Of a stretch of DNA of 64,000 nt, positions 54,568 through 63,388 are shown piece by piece; the first letter of the stretch is position 1; each line of letters starts with the position of its first letter. Position numbers and translations under genes: made by a program. This stretch comes from Psychromonas sp. SA13A (GTDB taxonomy: Bacteria; Pseudomonadota; Gammaproteobacteria; Enterobacterales; Psychromonadaceae), in assembly GCF_011378715.1 (NCBI RefSeq), contig NZ_WTKU01000002.1, positions 124,001 through 188,000 of the forward strand. Direction: 5' to 3'. The notes under the pieces were generated by a model, which saw only the letters and a list, made by a program, of their open reading frames with translations, ran no database searches and was not told the origin of the DNA.

Positions 54568-56586
54568 TTAGGCTTCGATTTCATCTGTTGATTGGACTGC
54601 TTTATTACGTCCCGTTGTTTTTGCGAAATACAGTGCAACGTCAGCGCGTTTAAGTAGATCATTTAAGTCTTCGTTGGCATTAATACGTTGAGTAGTTCCG
54701 ATTGATAATGTTATTTCAACCGTGAGTTGATCATCTATTTTTATCTTGTTATTCGCTAATCGCTCACAAATGTTGTTTGCTAGTTCGAGTGTGTCTTTTT
54801 TATTTATTCTTGACGTCAGTATGGCAAACTCTTCACCGCCTATACGAGCCAAAATAGCTTCCTCAGGTAATGCTTTTTGTAGTGAAGCAGCAATGAATTT
54901 TAAGACTAAATCACCGACATCATGTCCGAAGTTGTCATTAATACTTTTAAAATGATCGGCATCTATCATTAATAAAGAAACATGGTCATTGGATTCTAAC
55001 ATTTGACTCGCTTGCTTGAAAAAGTGCCTGCGATTACTGATTTCCGTGAGCACATCGGTATTAGCAATATGGTCAAGACGCTTTTCCAGTTCAATACGTT
55101 CTGTAATATCAAATGCTGAGGTGCGGGCGATAGCAAAATAACCTTTTTCTAGAATTGAAGTGGCCGATGTAGAAACAAAAAAAGTATGTCCATCTTTGCA
55201 TTGTACTTCTAATACAACACCTTCTATGGTTTCATCCAAGTGTAGATTTTTCAAAAACTGCTCAAATACAGGGACACTGCCTTTGGTTAAAAAATCAGTA
55301 AAAGACGATCCAACAACTTCATCGCGTGTGTAACCTAACCAACTTAACTCAGTCTGGTTCATTTTTATGACATAGCCATTTTTATCTAAACTGTGGTAAC
55401 CACATGGAGCATTCTCATATAAATCGATTAATTCATTTTTAATGAATAAGTCGTAACGCAGTCGCCTACGTTTTTGTTCTGACATAATTAAAAGCAGTAA
55501 CAAAATAGCAGCAGACCCGATGAATAATGAAGCGATGATCACACGGCCCACTGGTTTATAAAAAAACGAACTTTCATTCATTACATCATAGGGTAAGAAA
55601 ATAATTAATTTCCAATTATTCTGTTGCCTAGATTGTTCACTAACAGAAAGGTTAATGGCTCGTTCTGCTTGATATTTACCGATGCTATCTAAACTAAAGG
55701 GATTGATCGATACGTAGCGAAATATTCCGTGATCTGATTGATAGATACCACTGTCATTTTTCTGAATTGTAGGCCACGCTTGAGGATATTTATCTTGAAA
55801 TTTCTGAGAGACTGTATCAAGGCTTCCTCCCCACTCATTGCTTCTATCATGATTACTTATCCAGTAACCTTCTGGGTCTATCAACATACCTTGACCGTTG
55901 ATACGTAGCCCCATTTGGTCTCTAAAGTTTTGTAATAATTCAGTGGCGAGGTAATTCATTACCATTAAACCAACCGTTTTACCCTCGCTATTGATAACCG
56001 GTGTTGCAAAGCGGATAACAGGTTTATAGGGAAATTCAATTTCACCACGCTCTACATTAAGTTCCATAGCAGAGACATAAACTTTACCTTGTGGTTGTTT
56101 AATACCTTCTTGAAAATAATGAGTATGTTTTTTACTTTGTAAGTTATTAGGTTTGACGATTTCTACAGAAGGGTTGATATAATTTATTCGAATACGCTCT
56201 TTACCTTCAATATCCAGTAGCCTTACTTGGTCGTAGCGGAAAAATGTGGATGCTAAATTAGAAAATAGGGACTCTAATCCTTTTTTGCTTGAAAGCGTGC
56301 CATTTTCAAGGAAATCAACTAATGCTTTGGAGCGAGTGACCATTTGCAATACCATTAATTGTATTTGCATCTCTTTTTGTAGTGCTTGAGTAGTAGAGGT
56401 TACAAATGCTTCTTCTTGCGCAAGCATTGTTTTTTCTAAGTTTTGAGTATATTGGAATTGAACGTATACCAAAGTTAGTGCTAAAGCTGTTGCTATTAAT
56501 AAATAGATCCAGATAAAACGACGCAATACCGATGCTGTAAAAGAGTGAGATTCGATATCAGTATCGTTGGCAGTATTTTTTGTCAT
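54568..56586 (-). CDS. Membrane sensor diguanylate cyclase (Cache-PAS-GGDEF)
   Basis: A 672-residue inner-membrane protein. A first membrane helix (RFIWIYLLIATALALTLVYV) and a second near residue 350 (IIASLFIGSAAILLLLLIMS) bracket a periplasmic region of about 300 residues of the double-Cache type (GLMVMNYLATELLQNF, INGQGMLIDPEGYWISNHDR). A PAS domain (about 385-500) and a GGDEF domain (about 505-665) follow. The active site is GGEEF at 583-587. The residues ahead of it (PEEAILARI) lack the RxxD inhibitory motif of the other two cyclases, so feedback inhibition at that site is unlikely. It probably senses a small external ligand. Confidence 0.94.
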   Translation of the reverse strand: MTKNTANDTDIESHSFTASVLRRFIWIYLLIATALALTLVYVQFQYTQNLEKTMLAQEEAFVTSTTQALQKEMQIQLMVLQMVTRSKALVDFLENGTLSSKKGLESLFSNLASTFFRYDQVRLLDIEGKERIRINYINPSVEIVKPNNLQSKKHTHYFQEGIKQPQGKVYVSAMELNVERGEIEFPYKPVIRFATPVINSEGKTVGLMVMNYLATELLQNFRDQMGLRINGQGMLIDPEGYWISNHDRSNEWGGSLDTVSQKFQDKYPQAWPTIQKNDSGIYQSDHGIFRYVSINPFSLDSIGKYQAERAINLSVSEQSRQQNNWKLIIFLPYDVMNESSFFYKPVGRVIIASLFIGSAAILLLLLIMSEQKRRRLRYDLFIKNELIDLYENAPCGYHSLDKNGYVIKMNQTELSWLGYTRDEVVGSSFTDFLTKGSVPVFEQFLKNLHLDETIEGVVLEVQCKDGHTFFVSTSATSILEKGYFAIARTSAFDITERIELEKRLDHIANTDVLTEISNRRHFFKQASQMLESNDHVSLLMIDADHFKSINDNFGHDVGDLVLKFIAASLQKALPEEAILARIGGEEFAILTSRINKKDTLELANNICERLANNKIKIDDQLTVEITLSIGTTQRINANEDLNDLLKRADVALYFAKTTGRNKAVQSTDEIEA

Positions 56587-56760
56587 TATTATTGGTCTTA
56601 TTTTTGTTGGTTAAGGATAAAATAGTGTTTATGTTGGTGATATTTTATAAGCAGATCAATAACGGATATTCAGACGCTAAATTAATCATATTGATGAATT
56701 TATAGGGTTATTATTTATGCATAAAAATGCATTTTTATTCAGCAGTTAAACAAAAGCTTA

Positions 56761-56797
56761 TAAAGTGTTCGCACAGTGGTACCAAGCAAACACTTTA
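56761..56797 (-). terminator. Terminator-like hairpin behind the 56804 gene
   Basis: TAAAGTGTT and AACACTTTA form a perfect 9-bp stem with a 19-base loop, seven bases after the stop of the leftward gene. The T-run is weak. Confidence 0.55.
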
Positions 56798-56803
56798 AAA
56801 GGA

Positions 56804-57448
56804 CTAAGCCATCAATAATTCAGGTAAAAATTCACCTTCGTTATTGTTGTAAATAATATATTCACCATGATATTTAACTTTAGATTTATAATCAGTTACT
56901 TTGTAAAGTAATAATGATTGATCAAAGGCTGCTTGTAATGCTTCTGGTAAATCACCACGGATATATAAGCTAATAGGTTTAACTAATAAACCATCTTCAA
57001 AATTTTGTTCAAATTGTTGACTACAAATAATCATAGATGCTTGACCTGCACTATGGCGATTTAACTTTTCACCTACTTCAAGGTCAGTGTTAACCATCCA
57101 TTGTAGTTCAGTTAATTTATCACACAAATTAATTATTTGTTGTTTATTAACAGGTTTTGCTTTTAAGTCTTGGTCAAAAACGTGCTCATAGTGCGCCTTA
57201 ATGGCCTGAAAGGTTTCAACTAAAGCCGCATTTTTCCCTAAACTACGGGCTTTACGTTGCCAAATTTTTAACGTCGGCAATACATCACTTTCAAAACGTT
57301 TTTTCTTCATCGCATTGGTTGTCCATGCCGCTAGAAAATGCGTTTCACTGAGTGGGTTTTTAGGAATTTTACCTTTCAGTTGTGCTTCATGTAAATCCGC
57401 TAAAGCAGTCGTGACCACTTGATGAATTGATGTTGAGAAACTAGTCAT
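56804..57448 (-). CDS. Uncharacterised cytoplasmic protein (possibly DUF2913)
   Basis: A 214-residue soluble protein. The first 125 residues are helical (VLPTLKIWQRKARSLGKNAA is the most distinctive stretch); the last 90 are mixed and end in YHGEYIIYNNNEGEFLPELL. It has no signal peptide, membrane helix or known catalytic motif. The helical part reminds me of the DUF2913 family of gammaproteobacteria, but I cannot confirm this. AGGATAATC precedes the ATG. It has its own terminator and diverges from the patatin gene. Confidence 0.7.
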   Translation of the reverse strand: MTSFSTSIHQVVTTALADLHEAQLKGKIPKNPLSETHFLAAWTTNAMKKKRFESDVLPTLKIWQRKARSLGKNAALVETFQAIKAHYEHVFDQDLKAKPVNKQQIINLCDKLTELQWMVNTDLEVGEKLNRHSAGQASMIICSQQFEQNFEDGLLVKPISLYIRGDLPEALQAAFDQSLLLYKVTDYKSKVKYHGEYIIYNNNEGEFLPELLMA

Positions 57449-57717
57449 GATTATCCTGATGATTAAAAAAATAGTAAGCTAAAAGTATGACAGGCTAAGT
57501 ACCCAGGGACAAGCAAAGATAGGTAATTGTTGTTTGTTGTTGTCAAATAAGGCACTGAACACTTTATTTGCGGACTAAAACTTATTGCTATGAGGGATAT
57601 TAAGTGTCTGAGATTCAAATAATGCGATGTTAATAGCTAACGTTAATAAAAGTAGAATGCTAAATAAATAAAAAACAACAAAGTAAATGGTTAATTAAAC
57701 ATTAAAAGGTGGTTAAA

Positions 57718-57756
57718 ATGGCAAAGCTTACATCGACAGGAATTTTAATATGGTAA
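57718..57756 (+). promoter_or_regulatory. Possible 12-codon leader peptide overlapping the patatin start
   Basis: ATG at 57718 has a strong ribosome site (AAAAGGTGG) and opens MAKLTSTGILIW, whose stop TAA lies across the start of the next gene (ATGGTAA). This arrangement suits translational coupling. Conservation is unknown. Confidence 0.4.
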
Positions 57757-58679
57757 CTGAAAATCATGTACTTGAAATCAGCCCCAAACAAAAAAAGTGC
57801 ATATCACTGGTGCTAGGTAGTGGCGGTGCAAGGGGCTTGGCCCATATTGGCATTATTAAGTGGTTAGTAGAAAATAACTATCAAATAAAATCTATATCAG
57901 GTTGCTCAATTGGAGCCTTGATTGGCGGTGTATATGCTGCGGGAAAATTAGATGAATTTGAACAATGGGTTTGTGGGTTAAGTAAATTAGATATTATTTC
58001 CCTATTAGATATTTCCTGGAGTACGAGTGGGTTATTACGTGGCGATAAAATAATTGATACGCTATTCAAGCTATTAGGTGATCAAACCATCGAAGCCTTA
58101 CCGCTGCAATTTACAGCCGTTGCGGCAGATATAAAAAATGAGAAAGAAGTGTGGATTAATTCAGGCTGTTTATTCGATGCGATTCGTGCATCTATTTCAT
58201 TACCTTTATTTTTTACACCGGTTGAACGAAAAGGAGTGCAGCTGATTGATGGCGGTGTGTTAAACCCTGTGCCGATAGCACCAACGTTTAGTGATAATAC
58301 TGATTTTACTGTTGCGGTTAATCTGGGTGGGGTTATTGATCTGGATAGAGTAGAACCAGATACGTTAATGGATGTGGTAGATAGTATTGAGGATTTACCA
58401 TTGCAGCAAAAAATTGGGCATTACATCAAACAGTTTGGAGATAACTTAGCATTAACAAATAGCAAACCGCCGACATGGAAAGCTTATGATGTTGCGGACC
58501 AAGCCTTTGATGCTATGCAAAGTACCATTGCTCGCTTGAAATTGGCGGCTTACCCTGCCGATTATAATATAGTGATCCCCAGAAATGCCTGTGGCACTTT
58601 AGAGTTTGACCGTGCAAAAGAGATGATCGCCTTAGGTTATCAAAGCGCACAGAAAGCGTTACACTTAGATACTATTTAA
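57750..58679 (+). CDS. Patatin-like phospholipase (RssA type)
   Basis: A 309-residue predicted cytoplasmic acyl hydrolase of the patatin family with a Ser-Asp dyad. The oxyanion loop GSGGARGLAHIG is near residue 22, the nucleophile is S53 in GCSIGA, and the acid is D167 in IDGGVLNPVP. The size and motif set match bacterial RssA/YchK-like proteins. AGGA lies eight bases before the ATG, which overlaps the stop of a short leader frame. It may act on membrane phospholipid, but the substrate is not known. The DUF1415 gene follows after 46 bases. Confidence 0.92.
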   Translation: MVTENHVLEISPKQKKCISLVLGSGGARGLAHIGIIKWLVENNYQIKSISGCSIGALIGGVYAAGKLDEFEQWVCGLSKLDIISLLDISWSTSGLLRGDKIIDTLFKLLGDQTIEALPLQFTAVAADIKNEKEVWINSGCLFDAIRASISLPLFFTPVERKGVQLIDGGVLNPVPIAPTFSDNTDFTVAVNLGGVIDLDRVEPDTLMDVVDSIEDLPLQQKIGHYIKQFGDNLALTNSKPPTWKAYDVADQAFDAMQSTIARLKLAAYPADYNIVIPRNACGTLEFDRAKEMIALGYQSAQKALHLDTI

Positions 58680-58725
58680 GCATTAAGCACTCAAGTTAAG
58701 TGCAACATTGTAAAAAGGGAAACAT

Positions 58726-59268
58726 GTGGACGTAATTAGTAGTACGCAATCTTGGGTTAACAACGTCATTGTTAAATATAATATTTGTCCATTTGCTAAA
58801 AGAGAGGTGGATCGTGGCAGTATTCGTTACTGTGAAGAAGCTAACACTGAAATTGAAGGTGTATTAGATAGACTAACAGTTGAATGCGAGTTTTTAGATA
58901 CACATCCAGAAACTGAAACTACGTTATTAATTTTGAGTGAAGCCTGTAGTGATTTTGAGCACTTTTTAGATTTGGTATATCTATCCAACCATCTTCTACA
59001 AATGAGTCATTATGAAGGGGTTTATCAATTAGCTCATTTTCACCCTGATTATTGTTTTGCTGGCGATGATGAAAATGCAGCTTCTAATTATAGCAACCGT
59101 TCACCACATCCTACATTACATCTCATTCGAGAGAGCAGTATGGAAAAAGCTATCGCGGCTCATCCTGATGTGGAAGGGATCCCCGATAGGAATATTGCGT
59201 TTTTAAATAAAAAAGGTAGTCCTTTTTTTGCTGACCTTCTGGCGAGTTGTTTGTTAGTTAATAAGTAA
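58726..59268 (+). CDS. DUF1415 family protein
   Basis: A 180-residue cytoplasmic protein of the DUF1415 family, function unknown. Conserved features are the N-terminal WVNNVIVKYNICPFAKREVD, the central QLAHFHPDYCFAGDDENAAS and the phrase NRSPHPTLHLIRESSMEKA, which provide conserved Cys, His and Asp residues that could bind metal. The start is GTG, placed six bases after AAAAAGGGA; an ATG overlapping it in another frame ends after three codons. It is probably co-transcribed with the patatin gene. Confidence 0.9.
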   Translation: MDVISSTQSWVNNVIVKYNICPFAKREVDRGSIRYCEEANTEIEGVLDRLTVECEFLDTHPETETTLLILSEACSDFEHFLDLVYLSNHLLQMSHYEGVYQLAHFHPDYCFAGDDENAASNYSNRSPHPTLHLIRESSMEKAIAAHPDVEGIPDRNIAFLNKKGSPFFADLLASCLLVNK

Positions 59269-59297
59269 CTAGCACTTCAAATAAGAATATTTTTGAA

Positions 59298-59322
59298 CAC
59301 TTATGTTTTTAAGTGCTTTTTA
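59298..59322 (+). terminator. Terminator behind the DUF1415 gene
   Basis: CACTT and AAGTG around an AT loop, then CTTTTT. A longer alternative pairs AGCACTT at 59270 with AAGTGCT. Confidence 0.5.
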
Positions 59323-59536
59323 TAATTAGCTAACAGGCGAGATTATTAACCTAATAACAATCGTATTGGCTACATATTCTGCATTTACAGAGATTAATGC
59401 AAAGTGTTGTTTGAAACTGGTCGACAAACCTTATTAAGCAAGATAAGTTTCACTGTTTTTCGGTTGTATTTATTCCTTTAGATATGACTGCTTCATAAAC
59501 AAACGTTTTTATAATCAAAGTTAACAAGGATTTTCC

Positions 59537-62500
59537 ATGGCAGAACAGGCCTATCAATTATTACGCATTATTATTATCGATAGCTTTTGGAAAGGGCAGG
59601 TTAACGAATTAGACTTATCTGGTCATACGCAACTTGAAGGTACCAACGGCGCTGGTAAAACATCTTTGATGCGTTTACTGCCACTTTTTTATGGTATGAG
59701 ACCCAGTGAAATAGTTAGTAAAGTGGATCAAGCTAAAAACTTTGCAGATTATTATTTGCCAAGAGACTCTAGTATGTTGGTTTATGAATACCAACGACCT
59801 AGTGGTCAAACATGTATGGCACTTGCCAGCTCCGATGGGAGAGGAGTGCAATTTAAATTTATTGATAGTGGTTTTGAAAGTGGATTATTTATTGGTGAAA
59901 ATCATTTTCCGTTAACCGTCTCAGAAGTTGAAAGAGCTTATCGAAATTTAGGTGTGGAATGCTCTAACTATTTAGGCGTTGATAAATACCGACAAGTGAT
60001 TCAAAACTTACGCAGTGGTCGTAAAGTTAAAGAGGTTCGTCAATTACAAAATCGTTTCTCATTCAGTGATTTAGCTACTCCTCACCTAGATAAAGTAGTG
60101 AATGGTACGATTGAAAAAAATCTAGATTTTGATGCGGTTAAACAAATGCTGGTGGCTATCGCTAGCGATCACATTGCGCGCAGCGTGGGTCAAGAAAAAG
60201 AACAAATTACCCTCAATAAACAAGATATTAGTTTATGGTTAGCTGATATACAAGCTAGTCGCTCGATTCAAAAAGTAAGTGATAAAATTGCGTTATGGCA
60301 AACAGATTTTACGCAGTTAGACAGTTTATTGATTAAGCTGCAGCATTTGCATGCGGAAATGTTAGCGCACCAGCAAAATATCACTGCATTGCAACAGCAA
60401 CGTAGTGATCAAAAAGCCAGCTTTAGAGATGAAATAACGGTTCTAGATAAACAGTTAAAAGAACAAAGCCTTCTGCTTCAAACTGAAATAAGCCAAATAG
60501 CGGCTAAGATAGAAGCGGATCAAAGCCGAATTGATTTGTTAGATGACGATAAATTAAAGTTCGATGAAAATGACGCGGCGAGTTATCAACTACAAGCCGA
60601 TAATGCACCTCGTTATCAACAAGCCTTAAACGATGTCAATGAAATTATTGAAGCGTTCGAAGGTAATTTAAATAAGGTTCAAGCTAAATTTGAGTCATTA
60701 TTACAATCGTTAACCTTGCAAAAGGTACAGGATGAAGCGCGTAATAATGAGCAAGTCTCGCAGATCAAAGAACAATCTAATCTACAACTATCGGTCGTGT
60801 CCGAAAACTATCAAGGTCAGTTAAGTAAACTAAACGAACAACTTAACGAATCATTTTTAAAAATAAATATGGACCTGCAAACGCTACAAAACCAGTTAAA
60901 AATGGAAGAATTAGCGCAGAAAAATATTACTGTTGAAGCAAGCTTGCGAGCAGAGATTGAAGCAAATCAAGTCAGTATGTCAGAAGTTAAAGATAACCTA
61001 AGTGACTGCCTACAGGTCTTAAGCTCTGATAATGACCAGTTAAATACGCTAGAAAAACAACGTATTCAACTCTTAGAACAACATAAACAACACAACCGCC
61101 AGCTTGAAGATGTCAAAAAATCACGTCAGCAATTACAGTTACAACTCTTACCTGAAGTGAACTCACTGCAGCATTTTTTAAGCAATGAGCCAAATGCGTT
61201 AGGTTGGAAAAACAATATTGGACGAGTGTTATCAGCTCAACAGTTAGCACGTAAAGATCTTAATCCTCAATGGGTTTCACAGGGAGATAACGCAGAAACT
61301 TTATTTGGATTGAAAATAGATTTAGATCAGCTGCAAGATAATGATTTACAACTTAATGAAAACGAACTTAGAGAAAAACTAAGTGATGTAGAGCAAAAAA
61401 TTGCAGCCTTGATTAAAAAGGTGACAGATCTAGAATCTCAACTTAATGAATTGACTAAACAGATTGTAAATCAACAGGTTTTAATCAGCGAACGTAAACA
61501 AAATTTACAAAAAGTAGAATTAAAACGCCAACAATTTAAAGCACAACAAGAAAATCTTGAGCTTAAAAAACAACACTATTTAAAACAAGCGGCATTAGCG
61601 TTTGAAGATAATATTAAAAAGCTCACCACACAAATTAAAAATCAACATACTAAGCTTGAAGAATTTAAAGCTTTACAGCAAGAGCAGCGCTTTGAGTTGA
61701 GCAATCAAATGCTGGATCAACGCATGGTGATTGAATCTGATCGAGATAGTCAATTAGAGCAATTAGCAGAGCAGTTAACATCTATTAAAGACAGCGCTAA
61801 AACACGACAAAAAGATTATAAGCAACAACGCGACCGAGCATTAGAAGAGCTAGATCCCGATGGCGAAGTTGATAAGCGCATTAAACAACGGGTTGAGTTA
61901 ACTGAAAAACTAGAACAATGTGCTGTATGGGCTCGTAAAGCCCGTGAGTACCAACAGTTTATGAATGAACGTTATGTACACCGTGATCAATTAGTTGAAA
62001 AAAACCAAAACCGAGAAGTGCAAAAGCGTGGCTTAGAAAATAGCTTAGCGGATTTGAAAATTGAAAAAAATAATTTAATCGGTGAGAAACAAAAACAATT
62101 TAAGAAAGTATCACAACAATTAAATGACGATGCCGATCTGTTATTACAATTAGGGTTAGCGCAACGAGAGTGTGAGCAATACGGTATTGAAGCAACTTTA
62201 AGTGAATCTGAACCGCATAACAGTGCCGATTTAACAGTAACATTCTGTGGCGATTGGATAAAACAATTCAGAACTATAGATAAACGATTACAAAGTCAAA
62301 TCACTCAGTTTAATACCGCCTTTGCTAAGCATAATGCAAACAGTGAATTATATGAAAACTGGGTTAAATTAGTGTCTGATAATGATATTTATGAAGGCGC
62401 TCGTAGTCTGTTTAAGTATCAGCATCCGATCGCTGACTTATTAAGTAGTGCCGCTCAAAAGCAAAAAAATACTTATCAACTAGTCACCGTCAATGCGAAT

Positions 62501-63388
62501 ATGATCAATGAGTTTTATCAGCACATAGAAAATTTTGCGCGTCGCATTAAAAGCATTGGTAAACAGTTATCAAGTAACGTCACTAAGCTCGCTCATTTCG
62601 AAGCATTAGCGGACATTAATGTTAATACTGTGATGAAACAAGAAGAGCTTGATTATTGGGGACCATTACAGCAATTTGCAAAATTGTTTGACAAATATCG
62701 TGATGATTTACGTGAAGGAGTGGGTGATATTCCCGATGACTTGATTGTTGCGATGCAAAAATTGTCGACTTATCTACCTAGTGATGGTTTTGCATTAGCG
62801 CATCATCAATTGTTTGATATAGAGTTTACTATCTCAGAAAAGGGGCAGTTAAAACACGCTCGTAATGCGCGACAGTTGAAAAAAATCAGTTCTACGGGCT
62901 TATCCTACTTAGCGATGCTTTCTTTATATGCGGGTATTTTGGGTATGTTACGAGGTGAAAGCGATGCTAAAACACAAATCATCCTACCAGTGGATGAATT
63001 AGGTGAACTGGCAGCAGAAAATATCGACCTGTTATTGACTATGTTTAACGATAATGCGATCACTATGCTATCGGCTTCACCTTCTACGGATAGGCATATT
63101 TTATCTTTATATCAACGTCATTATAAGATTAAAGATAATAAGATTTTCCATGCGCATATTCCAACTTCTCGCTTAGATGAATTACTGCTACAACGTAAAA
63201 AAGTAGCCGAGCAGCTCAAGAACCAAGTAAATGAACATACAAGTACTAATGTAAGTACTCATGCAAGTACGGACGTAAGCGCTATTGAGAACTCACAAGA
63301 AAAACGTGAGCAAAGCAATACAGAGAGTGAGCAGGCGTCATCAAGTACTGATACAGATATGATCTCAAAGGAGCCTCAAAATGTTTAA
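59537..63388 (+). CDS. SMC/MukB-like coiled-coil ATPase
   Basis: A 1283-residue ATPase with the SMC/Rad50 layout. The N-terminal head has Walker A GTNGAGKT (35-42) in HTQLEGTNGAGKTSLMRLLP. Residues about 260-1010 are long Gln/Glu/Lys-rich coiled coils with a break near 560-600. The C-terminal head has an ABC signature-like SSTGLSYLAML and Walker B IILPVDELGEL (D1153, E1154). A Thr/Ser-repeat tail ends the protein. Such ATPases organise DNA (MukB, MksB) or act in plasmid defence (Wadjet JetC). Its stop overlaps the start of a small partner gene by eight bases, as in mukE/mksE-type operons. It does not look like classic MksB at the N terminus, so the subfamily is open. Confidence 0.85.
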   Translation: MAEQAYQLLRIIIIDSFWKGQVNELDLSGHTQLEGTNGAGKTSLMRLLPLFYGMRPSEIVSKVDQAKNFADYYLPRDSSMLVYEYQRPSGQTCMALASSDGRGVQFKFIDSGFESGLFIGENHFPLTVSEVERAYRNLGVECSNYLGVDKYRQVIQNLRSGRKVKEVRQLQNRFSFSDLATPHLDKVVNGTIEKNLDFDAVKQMLVAIASDHIARSVGQEKEQITLNKQDISLWLADIQASRSIQKVSDKIALWQTDFTQLDSLLIKLQHLHAEMLAHQQNITALQQQRSDQKASFRDEITVLDKQLKEQSLLLQTEISQIAAKIEADQSRIDLLDDDKLKFDENDAASYQLQADNAPRYQQALNDVNEIIEAFEGNLNKVQAKFESLLQSLTLQKVQDEARNNEQVSQIKEQSNLQLSVVSENYQGQLSKLNEQLNESFLKINMDLQTLQNQLKMEELAQKNITVEASLRAEIEANQVSMSEVKDNLSDCLQVLSSDNDQLNTLEKQRIQLLEQHKQHNRQLEDVKKSRQQLQLQLLPEVNSLQHFLSNEPNALGWKNNIGRVLSAQQLARKDLNPQWVSQGDNAETLFGLKIDLDQLQDNDLQLNENELREKLSDVEQKIAALIKKVTDLESQLNELTKQIVNQQVLISERKQNLQKVELKRQQFKAQQENLELKKQHYLKQAALAFEDNIKKLTTQIKNQHTKLEEFKALQQEQRFELSNQMLDQRMVIESDRDSQLEQLAEQLTSIKDSAKTRQKDYKQQRDRALEELDPDGEVDKRIKQRVELTEKLEQCAVWARKAREYQQFMNERYVHRDQLVEKNQNREVQKRGLENSLADLKIEKNNLIGEKQKQFKKVSQQLNDDADLLLQLGLAQRECEQYGIEATLSESEPHNSADLTVTFCGDWIKQFRTIDKRLQSQITQFNTAFAKHNANSELYENWVKLVSDNDIYEGARSLFKYQHPIADLLSSAAQKQKNTYQLVTVNANMINEFYQHIENFARRIKSIGKQLSSNVTKLAHFEALADINVNTVMKQEELDYWGPLQQFAKLFDKYRDDLREGVGDIPDDLIVAMQKLSTYLPSDGFALAHHQLFDIEFTISEKGQLKHARNARQLKKISSTGLSYLAMLSLYAGILGMLRGESDAKTQIILPVDELGELAAENIDLLLTMFNDNAITMLSASPSTDRHILSLYQRHYKIKDNKIFHAHIPTSRLDELLLQRKKVAEQLKNQVNEHTSTNVSTHASTDVSAIENSQEKREQSNTESEQASSSTDTDMISKEPQNV
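63239..63274 (+). repeat. 12-bp tandem repeat near the end of the SMC-like gene
   Basis: About three in-frame units close to AAGTACTCATGC encode the TSTNVSTHASTDVS stretch just behind the C-terminal ATPase head. Confidence 0.7.
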
